From positions 3,546,848 through 3,610,847 of the forward strand of contig CM067075.1 of assembly GCA_033980235.1 (NCBI GenBank): a DNA stretch of 64,000 nucleotides. Reading direction: 5' to 3'. The translations under genes were made by a program, and so were the position numbers. This DNA comes from Diadema setosum (Eukaryota; Echinodermata; Echinoidea; Diadematoida; Diadematidae). Below, one piece after another: positions 12,637 to 24,249 of this stretch. The first letter of the stretch is position 1, and every line of letters begins with the position of its first letter. Below the pieces are notes generated by a model. The model searched no databases, had not been told where the DNA came from, and saw only the letters and a list, made by a program, of their open reading frames with translations.

Positions 12637-13098
12637 CAGTGGAAATTCGATATAAAGAGAGGTGATATAACAAAATACCTAATATAACAAACTAATTTCT
12701 CTTGTCCCAATGATTTTATTTTATTTCCTTTGTTTGTTTTTTTATTTCCTCTGAGGGGCCCACATTCTACAAGCTTTGTCTTTTTAGTGGGTCCCTCCGT
12801 TTTTCGAATTTTGCATACTGTTTAATTACTTCTAATCACTTGAGTTTTATGATAATGTATAATTATTGTAAGGCGGTACAATCATTTCACATTCTTTTCA
12901 TGTTACATTGTTTACGCACCTATTTTCTTTTACCAAAAAAGTGATGTTTATATTTTTTTTTGTCGAGAAATGAAATAAAACATTGAATTGAATTGAATTG
13001 AATTGAATTGAATTGTTTATTGACTACTGATATCAAAATATCTTATAATGAACAAATAATCTTGGTCCTATAGATCTCGTTATATTGAGTTTCCATAG
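12637..13098. mobile_element. Degenerate pogo-like MITE carrying a LINE 3' end
   Basis: Left end CAGTGGAAATTCGATATAAA and right end inverted CTATGGAAACTCAATATAAC are mismatched TIRs of the same general type as the 7435 element, but of a different family. The right flank is TA; the left flank is TG. A non-LTR element 3' end interrupts the middle. Confidence 0.55.
12716..13015 (+). mobile_element. 5'-truncated LINE 3' end with (GAATT)n tail
   Basis: Non-coding sequence leading to GAAATGAAATAAAACATT and a pentanucleotide tail (GAATT repeats, 12984-13015). This resembles the 3' ends of CR1/L2-like retrotransposons in marine invertebrates (inference). No reverse transcriptase part remains. Confidence 0.5.
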
Positions 13099-13380
13099 TA
13101 CGCGATCATTTATTTCCAAATCTATTGGATTCAGCTTGTATTCGTGATTTGTTACGCCGAACATCAGTCGGTGTCAGTCATGAGCTGATGCAGTCTCTTG
13201 GTCATCTCCGTGAAGGAAAACTCACAGAGTCCTACTTCCGGACACCAGCGGAAGAACGACTATTAGTCCAGGCAGATATTAGGTTGCATGGTGACCTTAC
13301 CACGAATTGTCGCAGTTGGTTTAATGTATCTTTTATGTCGTATTTGCATTTCTATTTTTGCCTTGGTATGTATATCAAAC

Positions 13381-13497
13381 ACACACACACACACACACAC
13401 ACACAAATATATATATATCTTGTACAGATATCAATACATGCGTAGAAAAGATGACGAAGTATAGGGTAGTTATGCATTATATATACTGGAATATGAT

Positions 13498-13552
<55 letters not shown>
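13381..13552. repeat. Microsatellites (AC)n and (TA)n
   Basis: (AC)n at 13381-13404 and a long (TA)n at about 13500-13551, with further AT-rich sequence to 13650. Confidence 0.9.
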
Positions 13553-13556
<4 letters not shown>

Positions 13557-13728
13557 AAAGCATAAAGAGAGATAAAGAGGTATTGAAATATGAATTATAT
13601 AGCTAAATGGATCATAATATATACACATACACATAGTATAATATTATAAATTGAGAGAGAGAGAAAGGGAGATGACGTTCAGTTCAGCTAGTTGGATACT
13701 CTTGTAGCCGGCCTATTATAATATTTAC

Positions 13729-13863
13729 CTTCTTGTTGTTATTGAAGTAGGTAATGCCCTCTGCTATCTGTTCAGGGGTCGGTAATTGGTCCTTGATACC
13801 CGTCCAGGCTCCAGTGGGGTCACCTTTGATGGCCAGATGACTACCTTTGATTCGCTGCTCCCT
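13729..13863 (-). CDS. Profilin-like gene, coding exon 2
   Basis: 45 codons, open and in phase with exon 1. Consensus acceptor CAG and donor AAG|GTAAAT. Encodes the G-A-W segment and the PTPEQIAEG helix. Confidence 0.55.
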
Positions 13864-14660
13864 CTGACACGGGTGTTAATACATACATGTATGTGGTTGA
13901 TCATTGAGGTAGCAAATTAATAAAGAAAAGAAAAGAATAGTCAAGAATTAAATTGTGGACGACTGTACTTGAAACATAGTATCAGATTTTATTTGATTTA
14001 TAAAGTACATCATTTCCTGTTTTAAATCTACATACTTTTATTGAAGGAACACTGCATCAAAGAAATACATTCATTCGATAATGCATGTATAAATATGAGC
14101 GCATTAATTCACATCACTCGATAACCTTCACCAGGGCCCCATTTCAAAAAGATGCTAGGATAGCAACTCTTGCTGGAATGACAAACTTCCCATGGCAACA
14201 GCCAATCACGAAGTTGGTTTCTTGTCATTACCATGACAATTGCCATTCCAGCGAGAGTTGCTGTCATATCAACTTTCTTTTCATTTAAATGGGGCCCTCT
14301 ACGCAAGTGATGTCCTTTATCAAATCCTGTTTCGTCCACTCGTAGCGAACTAACGGTTGATCACAGTGGCTAGTCATGTTCTTCATAATTGTTATGTGTT
14401 TGTAAATATCTGTAAATAAACTGTAATGTAATGTAAATTACACAGTCTGCAAGAATCTTCAGCCTTTTGAAGGAGGCAGACTTAACCAGAAGGAGGAGAA
14501 GATAACACTTAACAGGTTTAGACAAAAGCACATCAATATATCAATTCGATAAACACAGACTTACGCCGACAATTTCCACCCAGAGGAGTTTCTGTTGCTC
14601 GGGGGTTTGTTGGCTGAGACCGTAGTTTGACATACCCTTCCCTTCTCCTGGGTAAGACAT
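13729..14660 (-). CDS. Small cytosolic protein, possibly profilin-like, N-terminal two exons; complement(join(13729..13863,14565..14660))
   Basis: Two phase-0 minus-strand exons encode 77 residues. Exon 1 begins at an ATG (14660-14658) and ends GTCGGC before GTAAGT; exon 2 follows GTGTCAG and ends AAG before GTAAAT. The joined peptide has a Trp-containing helix (LLWVEIVGREQRIKG), then HLAIKGDPTGAWTG, then LPTPEQIAEGI. This order of Trp helix, A-I-x-G-D-x-x-G-x-W strand and T/S-P-E-x-I helix resembles the N-terminal half of profilin, an actin-monomer binding protein (pattern recall, weak). The C-terminal half was not found between 13.7 and 10 kb; downstream sequence is microsatellite and transposon, so the gene may be broken or have a distant exon. 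Coding status is more secure than the family name. Confidence 0.55.
14133..14298. mobile_element. Foldback MITE, GGGCCCC-ended family
   Basis: About 166 bp. AGGGCCCCATTT at the left and AAATGGGGCCCT at the right are inverted; inner arms share GCAACTCTTGCTGGAATG with its complement. It lies in the intron of the minus-strand gene. A second copy is at 28692-28852. Confidence 0.75.
14565..14660 (-). CDS. Profilin-like gene, coding exon 1
   Basis: 32 codons from ATG, donor GGC|GTAAGT. The N-terminus (MSYPGEGKGMSNYGLSQQ) is polar and has no signal peptide, consistent with a cytosolic product. Confidence 0.55.
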
Positions 14661-17240
14661 GGCTCTCTCTATTACTTTTGACGGCAATGGGTTACAAAAT
14701 TACCAATAAAGGAAGTTATTGATGGGCAAATATCGATATGAGAAATGAATAAAAATACATGTATCATCAACATTCACCATTGATCACTATGTAAACTCCA
14801 CGTTGCTGTAGTGACGCGTTTTTGCGCGGGTTGTCAGGTTTTCAGACAACTTGTTTCGTCACAAAGAATGCGCGTTCATACAATACGCGCTCTAATAGAA
14901 AAAGTTTTGATAGCCTGCGCATGCATCTTGAGATTGGGGAGAAAAGAAACGAGTTCACGCACGACATTCAACACAGCCACTGCATTTCGTCGTAGAAGTC
15001 AAATAATGTTATATTCAAGATAAGTGAGAGGATATTGTTGGTGAAGCACTGGTCGCTTCTATCGCGAAAATGTATGCTATAAGTTCATGTATCTTTGTCT
15101 TGGCAAGGCATTCCATTAAAAAAGAATTTTACCCAAAATAATGATAGATAAATGGATTCAGGGAATGTGGCAAATGAGTAGAAGAATGCATCAGTGGATA
15201 TTTGAGGAAATTCAAGTGTTTGTCGCAACGTTTAACACTGAGCGTAGAGTTAAATGGGCCAAGCATCATCAAACCTGTCATTGTTTATAGTTATTAGGCA
15301 CTTGCTTTGTTTTCACCGCTTTTTTTCGTCGGCATCGCATTGCAAATTACAGCTTGTCAATTAACAAAGGACCTGAATTTATTGTCGGTCCTGCAAAGGC
15401 ATCATGAAACGTGCCGCAGAGCAGTATGACGACTCGACAGTAAGCTTTTACAATGGTGTCGGTTATCTCAGCTTTTGCAGTCAACACTGAGGTCTGAACT
15501 TCCTGAACTTCAACTGAAGCGCCGCGCATCAACCTTGGCAATGTACCCGTAGATTGTCTTGCGGCAGGATGTGAGGGGGCTATTCACTCTTAGTAACCCC
15601 AAAATGATCGGTCATATAAAACTTTGGCATATCATCAGTATAAATTATAGAGCTCTGTCGTCAGACATTCCGTATATGTTTGGAGAATTAATAGCCCACA
15701 TACCGATCAAAGAATACTGAACACATACAAAGCCACAGAAAAAAATATTCTATGTAGGACCCACGCTCACTCTGTATAGGTGAAGAACAAGCAGCGTAGC
15801 CATGGTAGCCTACTATTCAACTCTCGTGTTTCAATGATCGTCATGAAGAACATGTATTCATGAAAAATGTCAAAACATAGCTTGACATCCACATTACTTC
15901 GTACACTCGTCAGGAAACGAGATGTTCACTCAGTACATCACGATGATGACTATATAGATGCTGTAGAAATGGTAATTACGATAATCATATAGGTTTCCAC
16001 ATCCTATTTCCCCAGAATTTTTCCGATAATTCAAAAGAAAAACCGGTTAAATTTCGAGCGAATAAGAATGCTTACAGAGATCAAAATCAAACAGTTACAA
16101 AAGCTCATTCAATCAAATTTCATTAGCATGCAATTTCAGGATTTCTCCCATAATACCCCCCCCCCAAAAAAAAAAAAGAGTCCGAATTAAGAATGCACAT
16201 AAAATGCATTCGCACCAGCACCACCCTGATGACGGTGAAAGGACTTCAACTTAAAGAATAGGCAAGTAATTTCAAATTTAGGCAGCACTTTCTCTCCCCA
16301 CTTCAGTATTTTTAGAACTCTTCAACTATTTAAAAGTAAATTATGCAAACCATTAATATGCAGCTTGAAATGGAATCTTTGCCTATGATGAAATTTATCA
16401 TTCCTCTGGCGTGAAATCCCTAGACTACTAGATCATCTACTGATATAAAACGACAGTAAATGTTCAAAGAATGAAAATAAGCCATGAGAGCAGAGAGTTT
16501 TGCAAAAATCGTTAATACTTGAACGATTTGAACTTTACTCTGATGAAATTGGGCGGGCAACCCATAATAACGATAAAAATGGCAAAAAATTACAATAAAA
16601 AACGCATATAAACACACAGCATGCACAAGATCGACAATTATTTATGACTTAATTAAACTTGTAAGCCTATATAAGTTTCATGATGGTATTCTTTCTTATC
16701 ATTCTCACGTGGAAACTTATGTTCACACAAATCAACAGAAACTGTGTCATTCACCACCTATTTAATGCAAAACCATAAAGAAAACTCTGGAAATACAATT
16801 CAGATGAAACTGGTCCAAACCATTTTGGGATTATGCAAACTCCCTTTATTTCTGCACTAATCACGGAGGAGATACTGCAAAATGGGTATTTTCAGCACAG
16901 CTTTAAACAAATATCATACAAAATCTTGCAAAACTGTTTTGTCTTGTACTGTGTAAGCAAACACTCAAGCGTCAAAGATAGTCGCGTGTAATGAGAGGTA
17001 AGTTACTTTGATCAAGATTTTGGCAAAACAATGGCAAAGATTACGCACGTGGACATGTTCGTCTTGTCCATTCAAATCTCTAATACGCGGCGCTCTTCAT
17101 TTAATTGTCACGCCCATGGAACCGCCATTGTTCAATAGATTGTTCTGATGCGGCTTTTCCTCACACGAAACGGAACAATGCGGGACGGTCGACAGTCCAT
17201 ATCATCAGTGCACGCGCGGTCCAACAAAGCGGCTCCTGAT
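14661..17240. other. Upstream region of the minus-strand gene; no further gene recognised
   Basis: A CpG-richer stretch (about 14805-15010) upstream of the minus-strand ATG could hold its promoter. It contains nested short inverted repeats (GTGACG..CGTCAC around GTTGTC..GACAAC, 14810-14862). The rest is AT-rich without convincing coding sequence. Confidence 0.35.
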
Positions 17241-17570
17241 TAGAGAAGAGTTCCGAATTCTAAAGAAGTTCAAATTCATGAAATTCTAAAGAAGTTTTCT
17301 TTCTGCACAGTCCCTAGTATATACACACACTGATGAAAAGCGGAGCCGGTCATTGGCCCACCGGGCTGTAGAATAATGCAATAGTGCCTAATTTTGCTCA
17401 GCAGTATCATTCTTACTTGAGCTCTTCTTGGACGAAGACTTACCTCGACGCTCTCGTACGCTGTCATTCCCTGCTGCTTACAGTATTACAGAGATTATAC
17501 ACTCCGAACCAGTTTACATTCATCTTATTAAATTTTCTTCATTTGAGCACTCAGTTGTCGGGCAGTCGCA

Positions 17571-18546
17571 ATGTAAGTATTTACACATCTGATTTTTAGT
17601 CTCAACATCATGTCAATTTCGACAACTCTTCTCTGTTTTATTCTCACATGTTGTACTATTTAATTCATAAATCTATTCACTTAACATTGATAATCAAGTT
17701 ATTTCTCCTTATTCTTGATACAGGATGCCGGTCCGTCAACTTCCAGCTGGCCAGTTGGTTCCGTCAGTTTCCACTTCCACCAGCGCTCTACATCCGTTTC
17801 CCTCGATAACCGTGGCCACCTACGAGCCGGACTTCAACAGGGCGATCGCTTCCGTCATCTCGTCTCGTCACACCGGTCAAGCGACATGTCGCATATTCAA
17901 CTGCGGCGTCACCAACTGCCCGCTGTGTCCGCCCTCGTCCCTCCCACGTGATCGACGACAGGACATCAGATCTCACACGAAGACATCGTCATCAACGTCC
18001 CGGCCGCCTGTCGTGAACTGGTTGATTGATGAATCGAAGTCCTCTCTCTCGTCACTACCAAAGGCTTCCTCGTCCAAACCATCATCTGGCGATCGGTGCA
18101 GTCCCACTTCTTCGTCGACGCACTCGCGATCCGTTTCACTCACGTCCCGTCTGCGTGTCGGCTCGATGTCAGGTGACACTTCCTCGAGTGACATCGGACA
18201 GCGGTCCGCGAAGCGACGGCAGGTATCCAACGGAACCATCGGAAATGCGCCGCACTGCGGTCCCAGACCTGCCCCGACAGTTCCTTCTGGACAATGGTTT
18301 CGAGATAACTATCACCCTCCCTCCAGCGTCTGTCCGAACCGATTCGCCCTGTTCCCCCCGAAGACCGGTTCCCGTAGCAGCTCTTCTCACGTCGTGTCGG
18401 ATTCACCACGTCCAGCCGTCAATGCCCCACTTCGACCCCGCCGTTGTCCCGATTGTCAGCGACGTCGCAGAGACTTGGTGAAGCTGTGGCGAAAGCACCG
18501 AGCAGTGTCGACAAAAGCGTCATCGGTCCGTGCTGGAACGAACTGA
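17571..18546 (+). CDS. Unrecognised Ser-rich basic protein with Cys clusters; join(17571..17572,17724..18546)
   Basis: A GC- and CpG-richer open frame of 273 codons lies between a clear acceptor (ATACAG, ending 17723) and an AATAAA at 18731. The upstream exon ends CAAT before GTAAGT. Splicing joins AT to G, so the first ATG of the mature frame is split by the intron and is followed directly by a second, in-frame ATG (17725). An in-frame TGA lies seven codons upstream, so translation cannot start earlier in this exon. The 274-residue product is rich in Ser, Pro, Arg and Thr. It has one Cys cluster of spacing C-x4-C-x4-C-x2-C (CRIFNCGVTNCPLC, about residues 55-68) and a C-terminal CPDCQRRRRDLVKLWRKHR. 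These could bind metal or nucleic acid (inference). I do not recognise the family; an old transposon protein is possible, though no terminal repeats were seen. Confidence 0.6.
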
Positions 18547-18730
18547 GACTCAACAACAGCGGAGATGTCCGTTGTTGAATATTACAGGCAGTTGGAATCA
18601 TACAGTTTCACCACCAAAGCAGATCCGGTGATGAGCCCACCTGTTTTTGCTGGTGTCATATATTGTATGAGTATGTGCCGTTAATTTTGTATCCATGTTT
18701 GAACAAAATGTGTCATTTCGGTAGTGTTTA

Positions 18731-18736
18731 AATAAA
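18731..18736 (+). terminator. Poly(A) signal of the Ser-rich gene
   Basis: AATAAA 185 nt after the stop codon, followed by a GT-rich tract (GTGTGCGAGTTTTGTTTT). Confidence 0.7.
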
Positions 18737-19348
18737 GACTCGGTGTGCGAGTTTTGTTTTCCAATTCAGTACGTGTGGTCTAATCATTTATCTATATGTT
18801 AGTCTCTAGTGTGTAAACTCGCTGACATACTCTTTATGGATATAGTTGATTGTAACCTCTCTATCAAGATTTTGGACGAGGATAGCTCTCAGAATTGTCC
18901 ACAAGTAATGAATAAAATATCTTGGATCCATCGGACTGAACAATTATCTCTATACACTTATGGAAAGACAGCTAGAAAATAATGGGTTCCAAACGAGTTG
19001 TGTGTGTCTGTGTGTGTGTGTGTGTGCATGTATTGTGTTGGTATGTCTGTGTGTTGTGCGTGTGTGCGTGCGCGCGCACCCATGCCATTGGATGACATGA
19101 AAAGTGGCAGTGTGATCAGAGGTTTTCTATAACACTATAACACTTACACTGATTTTGTACTTCGCATCTGGACGATTCAAAGTATAACTGAAAGAATACG
19201 GAAAGAGCGTTTGAGAAAGCATGGTGTGTGTGAATAAAATTCTACTCGGGGTCAAATTCAGTGTACAAAACAAAATCCAACAACAACAAACGCAACGACA
19301 TACATAAGACCTGCAAATCGATGTGTGTGTATCAAAGTGTGATATATA

Positions 19349-19365
19349 CACACACACACACACAC

Positions 19366-19432
<67 letters not shown>

Positions 19433-19458
19433 GATAATTACATATATATATAGATATA

Positions 19459-19503
<45 letters not shown>

Positions 19504-19525
19504 TACATACATACATTGTATATAC

Positions 19526-19560
<35 letters not shown>
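19349..19560. repeat. Microsatellite block (AC)n, (TA)n, (TG)n
   Basis: (AC)n at 19349-19370, (TA)n at 19372-19425 and 19460-19498, (GT)n at 19530-19559. It marks the junction in the deleted gene relic. Confidence 0.9.
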
Positions 19561-20257
19561 AAGGGGAAAATGAGGATTAAAAAAAATTTAGTTCTTCAAG
19601 ATAATGCAATTTACAGACCGCTTTTTTTAGTATATCACACAGGTTCAAGTAATTTAGGTGAGGGGAGCATTCATCGACAAATTTAGCAATAATATACAGC
19701 AATGCCAACTCAGTAAGCATACGCGCGCGATCACGAATGTCACATTATTTAGATGAAGTTGAATTTTGTCAGACTCGTTGGCAAATTACTCTGTATAAGA
19801 TTTCCTGCCGTATTTAAAGTTTGATTCGATGTGTCAAACACACTATTTTCTTATACGTACAAAATACCCTTAGCTTTTGTAGCGGAACATTTTGTCTAAC
19901 ACCGTTTGTCGCTGTCCTTTTACAATAATGATTTATGGCTCATGCTTTATCCCAAATAATTGTATGTACAGGGAATGGTTGGCAAATATCGGAGGTATAC
20001 TGCAGTGTGCGTGCGCAGTCACTTTAGTTATACTTACTATTCTAGTTTTTGTTGTCAATATTGTACGTAAATACTCGTTATGTTTGTGTACTATAGCCAC
20101 CTTTGCTTGTGCACATATTTTGTATTATCTACAAGGCTGCCCGCCTATAGGATAAACTCTAGCTCTATAAACTCGGCATTCTTTAACTTGTATTATATCT
20201 TTGCATTGATAGATTTTTTTTATTGTTACAATTTTGATTAGTTTGTAATTCAAATTC

Positions 20258-20263
20258 AATAAA
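20258..20263 (+). terminator. Conserved AATAAA in the relic 3' flank
   Basis: Sits in TTCAAATTCAATAAA, the same context as the AATAAA downstream of gene B (50659-50664). Confidence 0.5.
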
Positions 20264-20504
20264 AAATAATAACTGAACATATTTATGACCCACATTCAAT
20301 TTATATACAGCCATGTATAATCTTGCTTCGCAAGAACTGTTTTGTCACTTTTTCATGAGGTTTGTCCGAAATGGCATCAAACGCATGCACAGTGAATTCT
20401 AATATGGATATTTTGAAGTCGGTAGGGAAGTGTGAAATTATTTCATCACCCTATTCTACAGTCCTCAGAGACAAATTTCATTGGTACATTCATCGGGTGC
20501 ACGT

Positions 20505-21198
20505 CACGAGACCGACACCCACGAGTCATCCAGCCAACGAGTCACACTGCCCATAAGTCATACAGCCCACGAGTCATACAGCTCACAAATCATACAGCCC
20601 ACTAGTTCTACAGCCCGCGAGTTCGACACTGGGTAAATAAGGCCCACGAGTTCGACATCAAGTAAATATGCCCACGAGTTATACAGCCCATGAGTTCGAC
20701 ACTATGCACAAAAGGCTCACGAGACCGACACTATGCAAATAAAGCCCACGACACCGACACTACGCAAACAAAGCTCACGAGACCGACACCAGGCAAAATA
20801 GGCTCACGAGACCGACTCTAGGCAAAGAAGGCCCACGAGACCGACAGGATGAACAGCGCCACCTATAGACCAATTAATCGTATAGGGTGTCCAGATAATG
20901 GCATAAGGAAGATAATGAAAGATGGAAAAAGAGAGTTGCTAGGGTATTAACCTGTCAATTGCCCTCCCTCACCCCCTGAACTGTTCAAGATCTTTGTGTT
21001 TGCGTGTGTGAGTGTTTGGGGTAAAATAAACAAAATTCAGTAAAAGTGCATGAGATGTTTCAACATTCATTTCGATAATGCCAAAACACTCTTATTTCCC
21101 TTTCCGCAAAAGACATACCGGTATGCACCTTTTACAAAAAATGATGTGGGCATTCAGATCAACCAACTAATAAAACAGCCAGCTGTGAAATGAAGTTT

Positions 21199-21230
<32 letters not shown>

Positions 21231-22193
21231 TTCAGTGCACACCTGCTTTACATGATATAGAGGGGGAGTAGTCATCTGCGAAGGTGTTGATATAGTTTAA
21301 ATTCACAGAAATAATAATTAGTAATTGTCTATTAAGGTAGCGTTAAGGATTCGGGAAAAGAAGATGCATCCATGAAAATAGCCATTCTATTTTTTGAAAA
21401 ATGTACCGTTTTGAGGAGAATAATTTTACAAACACAAGTCACAAATCGAGGTGAATCGCGGTATAAAACGTTTTCATCCGTTCAATGTCATACATTATGG
21501 CCTACAGTTACAGAGAATATTACAAATTGAACTCTAAGAAGGCTAGAAATTGGGAAAGCCTATTAAAAATAGCACGACGGCATTTGAAATTAAACCATAT
21601 AAATCTTGTCCTGTATTATCTTTTTTTTTTTTTGGGGGGGGGGAGGGGGTCTCATGAAAAGGACAATTTTATTTAAAAAAAAGAAAAAACGGTAACAATG
21701 TCGCTCCCGCAGCGTGACAGAACTGCCCCTTAAAAGCCACACTTGCTGTAGAAATACGTACTTGATGTAGATGATTATTATGTAGATAGTGCTGTTCAAT
21801 TAGTTACAGTCTCTCGCTTGATAGCGTGACGTAATTGCACCCGCCAGTATGTAATTTTCCCCTTAATGGAACACCCTGTACAGGTACATTATTATTTGTA
21901 ATTGACATGTAGAAGGCGCTGTTCACCTTGTCGGTCTCGTGGGCCTTCTTTACCTAGTGTCGGTCTCGTGAGCCTCTTTTGCGTAGTGTCGGTCTCTTGA
22001 GCCTTTATTGTGTAGTGTCGGTCTGGCGGGCTTAATACTTTGCTTAGTGTCGGTCTCGTGAGCCTTTTGTGCGTAGTGTCGAACACATGGACTGTATGAC
22101 TCGTGAGCCGTATAGATGGGCTGTATGACTCGTGAACCTATTTTTGATGTCGGTCTCGTACGTGGACCGTGTGACTCGTGGGTGTCGGTCTCG
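20505..22193. mobile_element. Foldback transposon with modular long inverted ends (TU-like)
   Basis: Inverted arms of roughly 350-400 bp (about 20505-20895 and 21865-22193) enclose about 1 kb. The arms are made of short tandem units: an outer zone with about 19-bp units (CGAGTCATACAGCCCA) and an inner zone with about 29-bp units (CACGAGACCGACACTATGCA). The right arm is the complement (GTCGGTCTCGTGAGCC). Arms end at a GAACAGCGCC motif facing the core. Long inverted repeats built of short tandem repeats are the hallmark of foldback elements, including sea urchin TU elements (established knowledge). No clear target duplication was identified. The core has no convincing protein; a (TA)n lies at 21203-21232. 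Confidence 0.75.
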
Positions 22194-22206
22194 TGGGATG
22201 ACCCCG

Positions 22207-24028
22207 CCAAAACGAGTTGTGTGTGTATGTATTGTGTTAGCGTTAGTGTTAGTGTGTGCTAGTGTGTGTTAGTGTGTGTGTGTGCGTGTGTGTGTGTGCC
22301 CATTATTATATTGGATGACGATTACATAAGGAGGAATACTACAGGCAGTTGTGACCAGAGGTTTTCTAATACTAACACTGCCTTTCATACTTCGCATCCT
22401 GACGAATCGAAGTATAAAGGCCTCGGCGCATTGGCGATCACGGTAACGGCGACGGTCCGGGGTTTTTTTAATGTTTTTTATTATTATTATTATCATCATT
22501 ATAATTATTATTATTATTTTTTTTATTTTTATTTTTTTTTTTTGCAGTAGTGGGCCAAAAGGAACCATGTCTGGTTTGTTACAATATCACTTCCCCGGTA
22601 ATAATTTTGTTACAAAAATAAATATTCAACTGGTAATTTTGTTGCGCTTGATTCTGATATAAAAAAAAAATAAAATTTTGGGTGATTTTGTACCGAATTA
22701 TTGATTTTTATTTTTTAACACAACCAGACATGGTTCCGTTTGGAGCACCATAGCTAATATTCGGACCATTACCGTTACCGTCCTTAAAGAAGACCTCCGG
22801 GTGACTTTCAGACGTTTACAGTTTTTGAACAACTGTAAATGGGTGATACCCAGTACAGAGTTTCAGAATTGATAGTGATTGGAATGAGGATTAAGAATGT
22901 TTTCAAAATCTGTAACAAATTGCAATGAACAAGGATGATGATATGGCAGCCTCACCATAAGAATGCATGAGCTGGGGCTCAAGGAAGCAGGACAAAAGAA
23001 GAAGGCATGCATAATCACTACACAAGTGAACTTTCTAAAATGCTGAAATTTCTGAAATACATGTATATGAGGCTCCTACGTCATCAACACAGTTCAGTGT
23101 AATTTGTTCAAGATTTTTTTTTTTTCAAAGATTAGTCAGGAAGAAAACGGAAAGAGGGTCTGAGAAAGCATGGCATGTGTGCGTGTTTATTTCTTCTATT
23201 TTTCTTCTTTTTTTTTGCGCGCGGGGTACAGAGCAACCTGAATTCGTCGAGGGCACTTTTGTTTTTCCGATATTTTATATCTATATTTGGTCATGTGGAA
23301 TACAGTAGTAACTGATATAAACAAACTCGAAAGCAAACGGCGAAACAGCCAGTGACACACTTTTGATAATTACGAGTTTGCAAGTGCTTCGATAAAAATC
23401 GCCACCACGAGTAACCATGGAAACATCATTTCTGTATACTCCTTGGACAACCCTGTGAGAACACACTTTGTTTCAAGAGCGACGAATTGTTAACCCATTC
23501 TATACTGAATTCTGAAAGCACGATAGACGTAATACACAGACCACAAGGTTCCCATAGGGAATGGGTTAAAGAGCGTGCAGTCATCAAACCTATCAAAGGG
23601 TCATAAAATACGAAAGGATATAATACGACTGCGGTGATGGCCTTAAAACTGATACGATGTCCGAAAAACCCCGCAACAAATCCTATAATAGTTAAGATGA
23701 CGGAACGCTGCCATTATTACTATTATACAACTTCTCCTACCCTGAAGTGGGGTTACAATCGCCCGAACACAATATCGCTTATTTGCACAGACTGACGATT
23801 GGCACAGAAAACCCCATAACAATTAAATATATCCAAAGGCGCCCCGTCAAAGATACAAAAAAAAAATATATATATATATTTTTTTTTTCTTATAAGCGGT
23901 CCTGTCGGTAGATTGCAAAGAGTTTACAGGACTCTTAGGAATACGCAGTTGTAATCGTAGATGCCCCTTTTCATGCAAAAAGCGCGTATACTAAGAACAA
24001 TAATTACAATAGGTAATAATTTACGATG
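22207..24028. other. Upstream flank of gene A (segmental duplication unit)
   Basis: Homologous blocks recur upstream of genes B and C. The block around 23380-23420 ends CATGGAAACATCATTT; related blocks lie at 33977-34020 and 56688-56730. No exon was recognised. A low-complexity insertion with AT-rich and poly(T) sequence occupies about 22430-22780. Confidence 0.6.
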
Positions 24029-24249
24029 GTGTTTCTACCGCGCCTGGCGTGCGTGTTCCTATGCAAACGTTTCCGGAGCTTTTGCTGAAATGGCGCGCTT
24101 TTATCGCTGTGTTACTGGCTTACCGAGTGACCAATAAACAGTTTATTGATTTTTCCTGAAACGACCAGTAATAATAATATAAGATTCTTCTCCCTGGAAC
24201 TATGATATTCGCTTTTGCACCACGACCATCATAGTAATCACGTACAGTC
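24029..24249 (+). promoter_or_regulatory. Conserved upstream block of gene A
   Basis: About 220 bp directly before the start codon is conserved upstream of B and C despite divergent flanks. Shared features are GGCGTGCGTGTTCC, an octamer-like ATGCAAA, a GTGACC(A/C)ATTAA-like box and CTGAAACGACCA. A possible TATA-like AATATAAGA lies at about 24175. It likely contains the core promoter and 5' UTR (inference). Confidence 0.5.

Larger units (their letters stand above)
18985..20490 (+). pseudogene. Relic of a deleted copy of the tandem secreted-protein gene (flanks only)
   Basis: 18985-19220 resembles the upstream flank of unit A (22207-22415 and 23125-23190), sharing AAACGAGTTGTGTGTG, CAGAGGTTTTCTA, ACTTCGCATC and TTTGAGAAAGCATGG-type blocks. 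19560-20490 resembles the 3' UTR and flank of gene B (50005-50860), including AGATGAAGTTGAATTTTGTC, ATTACTCTGTATAAGATTTC and TGCCCGCCTATAGG. The two flanks are separated only by microsatellites, and no exon of the gene lies between them. The likely history is deletion of the gene body, perhaps between TG repeats. Confidence 0.65.

Noticed and set aside
13125..13445. Plus-strand frame of 106 codons beginning at TTG
   Set aside because: No ATG start, runs into an (AC)n/(TA)n microsatellite and lies at the edge of a transposon. The first 60 residues look protein-like, but nothing supports an exon.
15347..15541. 64-residue minus-strand frame
   Set aside because: No acceptor/donor pair in phase and no recognised motif.
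22266..22662. Frames rich in Ile, Tyr and Phe around 22.3-22.7 kb
   Set aside because: Translation of (ATT)n and poly(T) low-complexity sequence.
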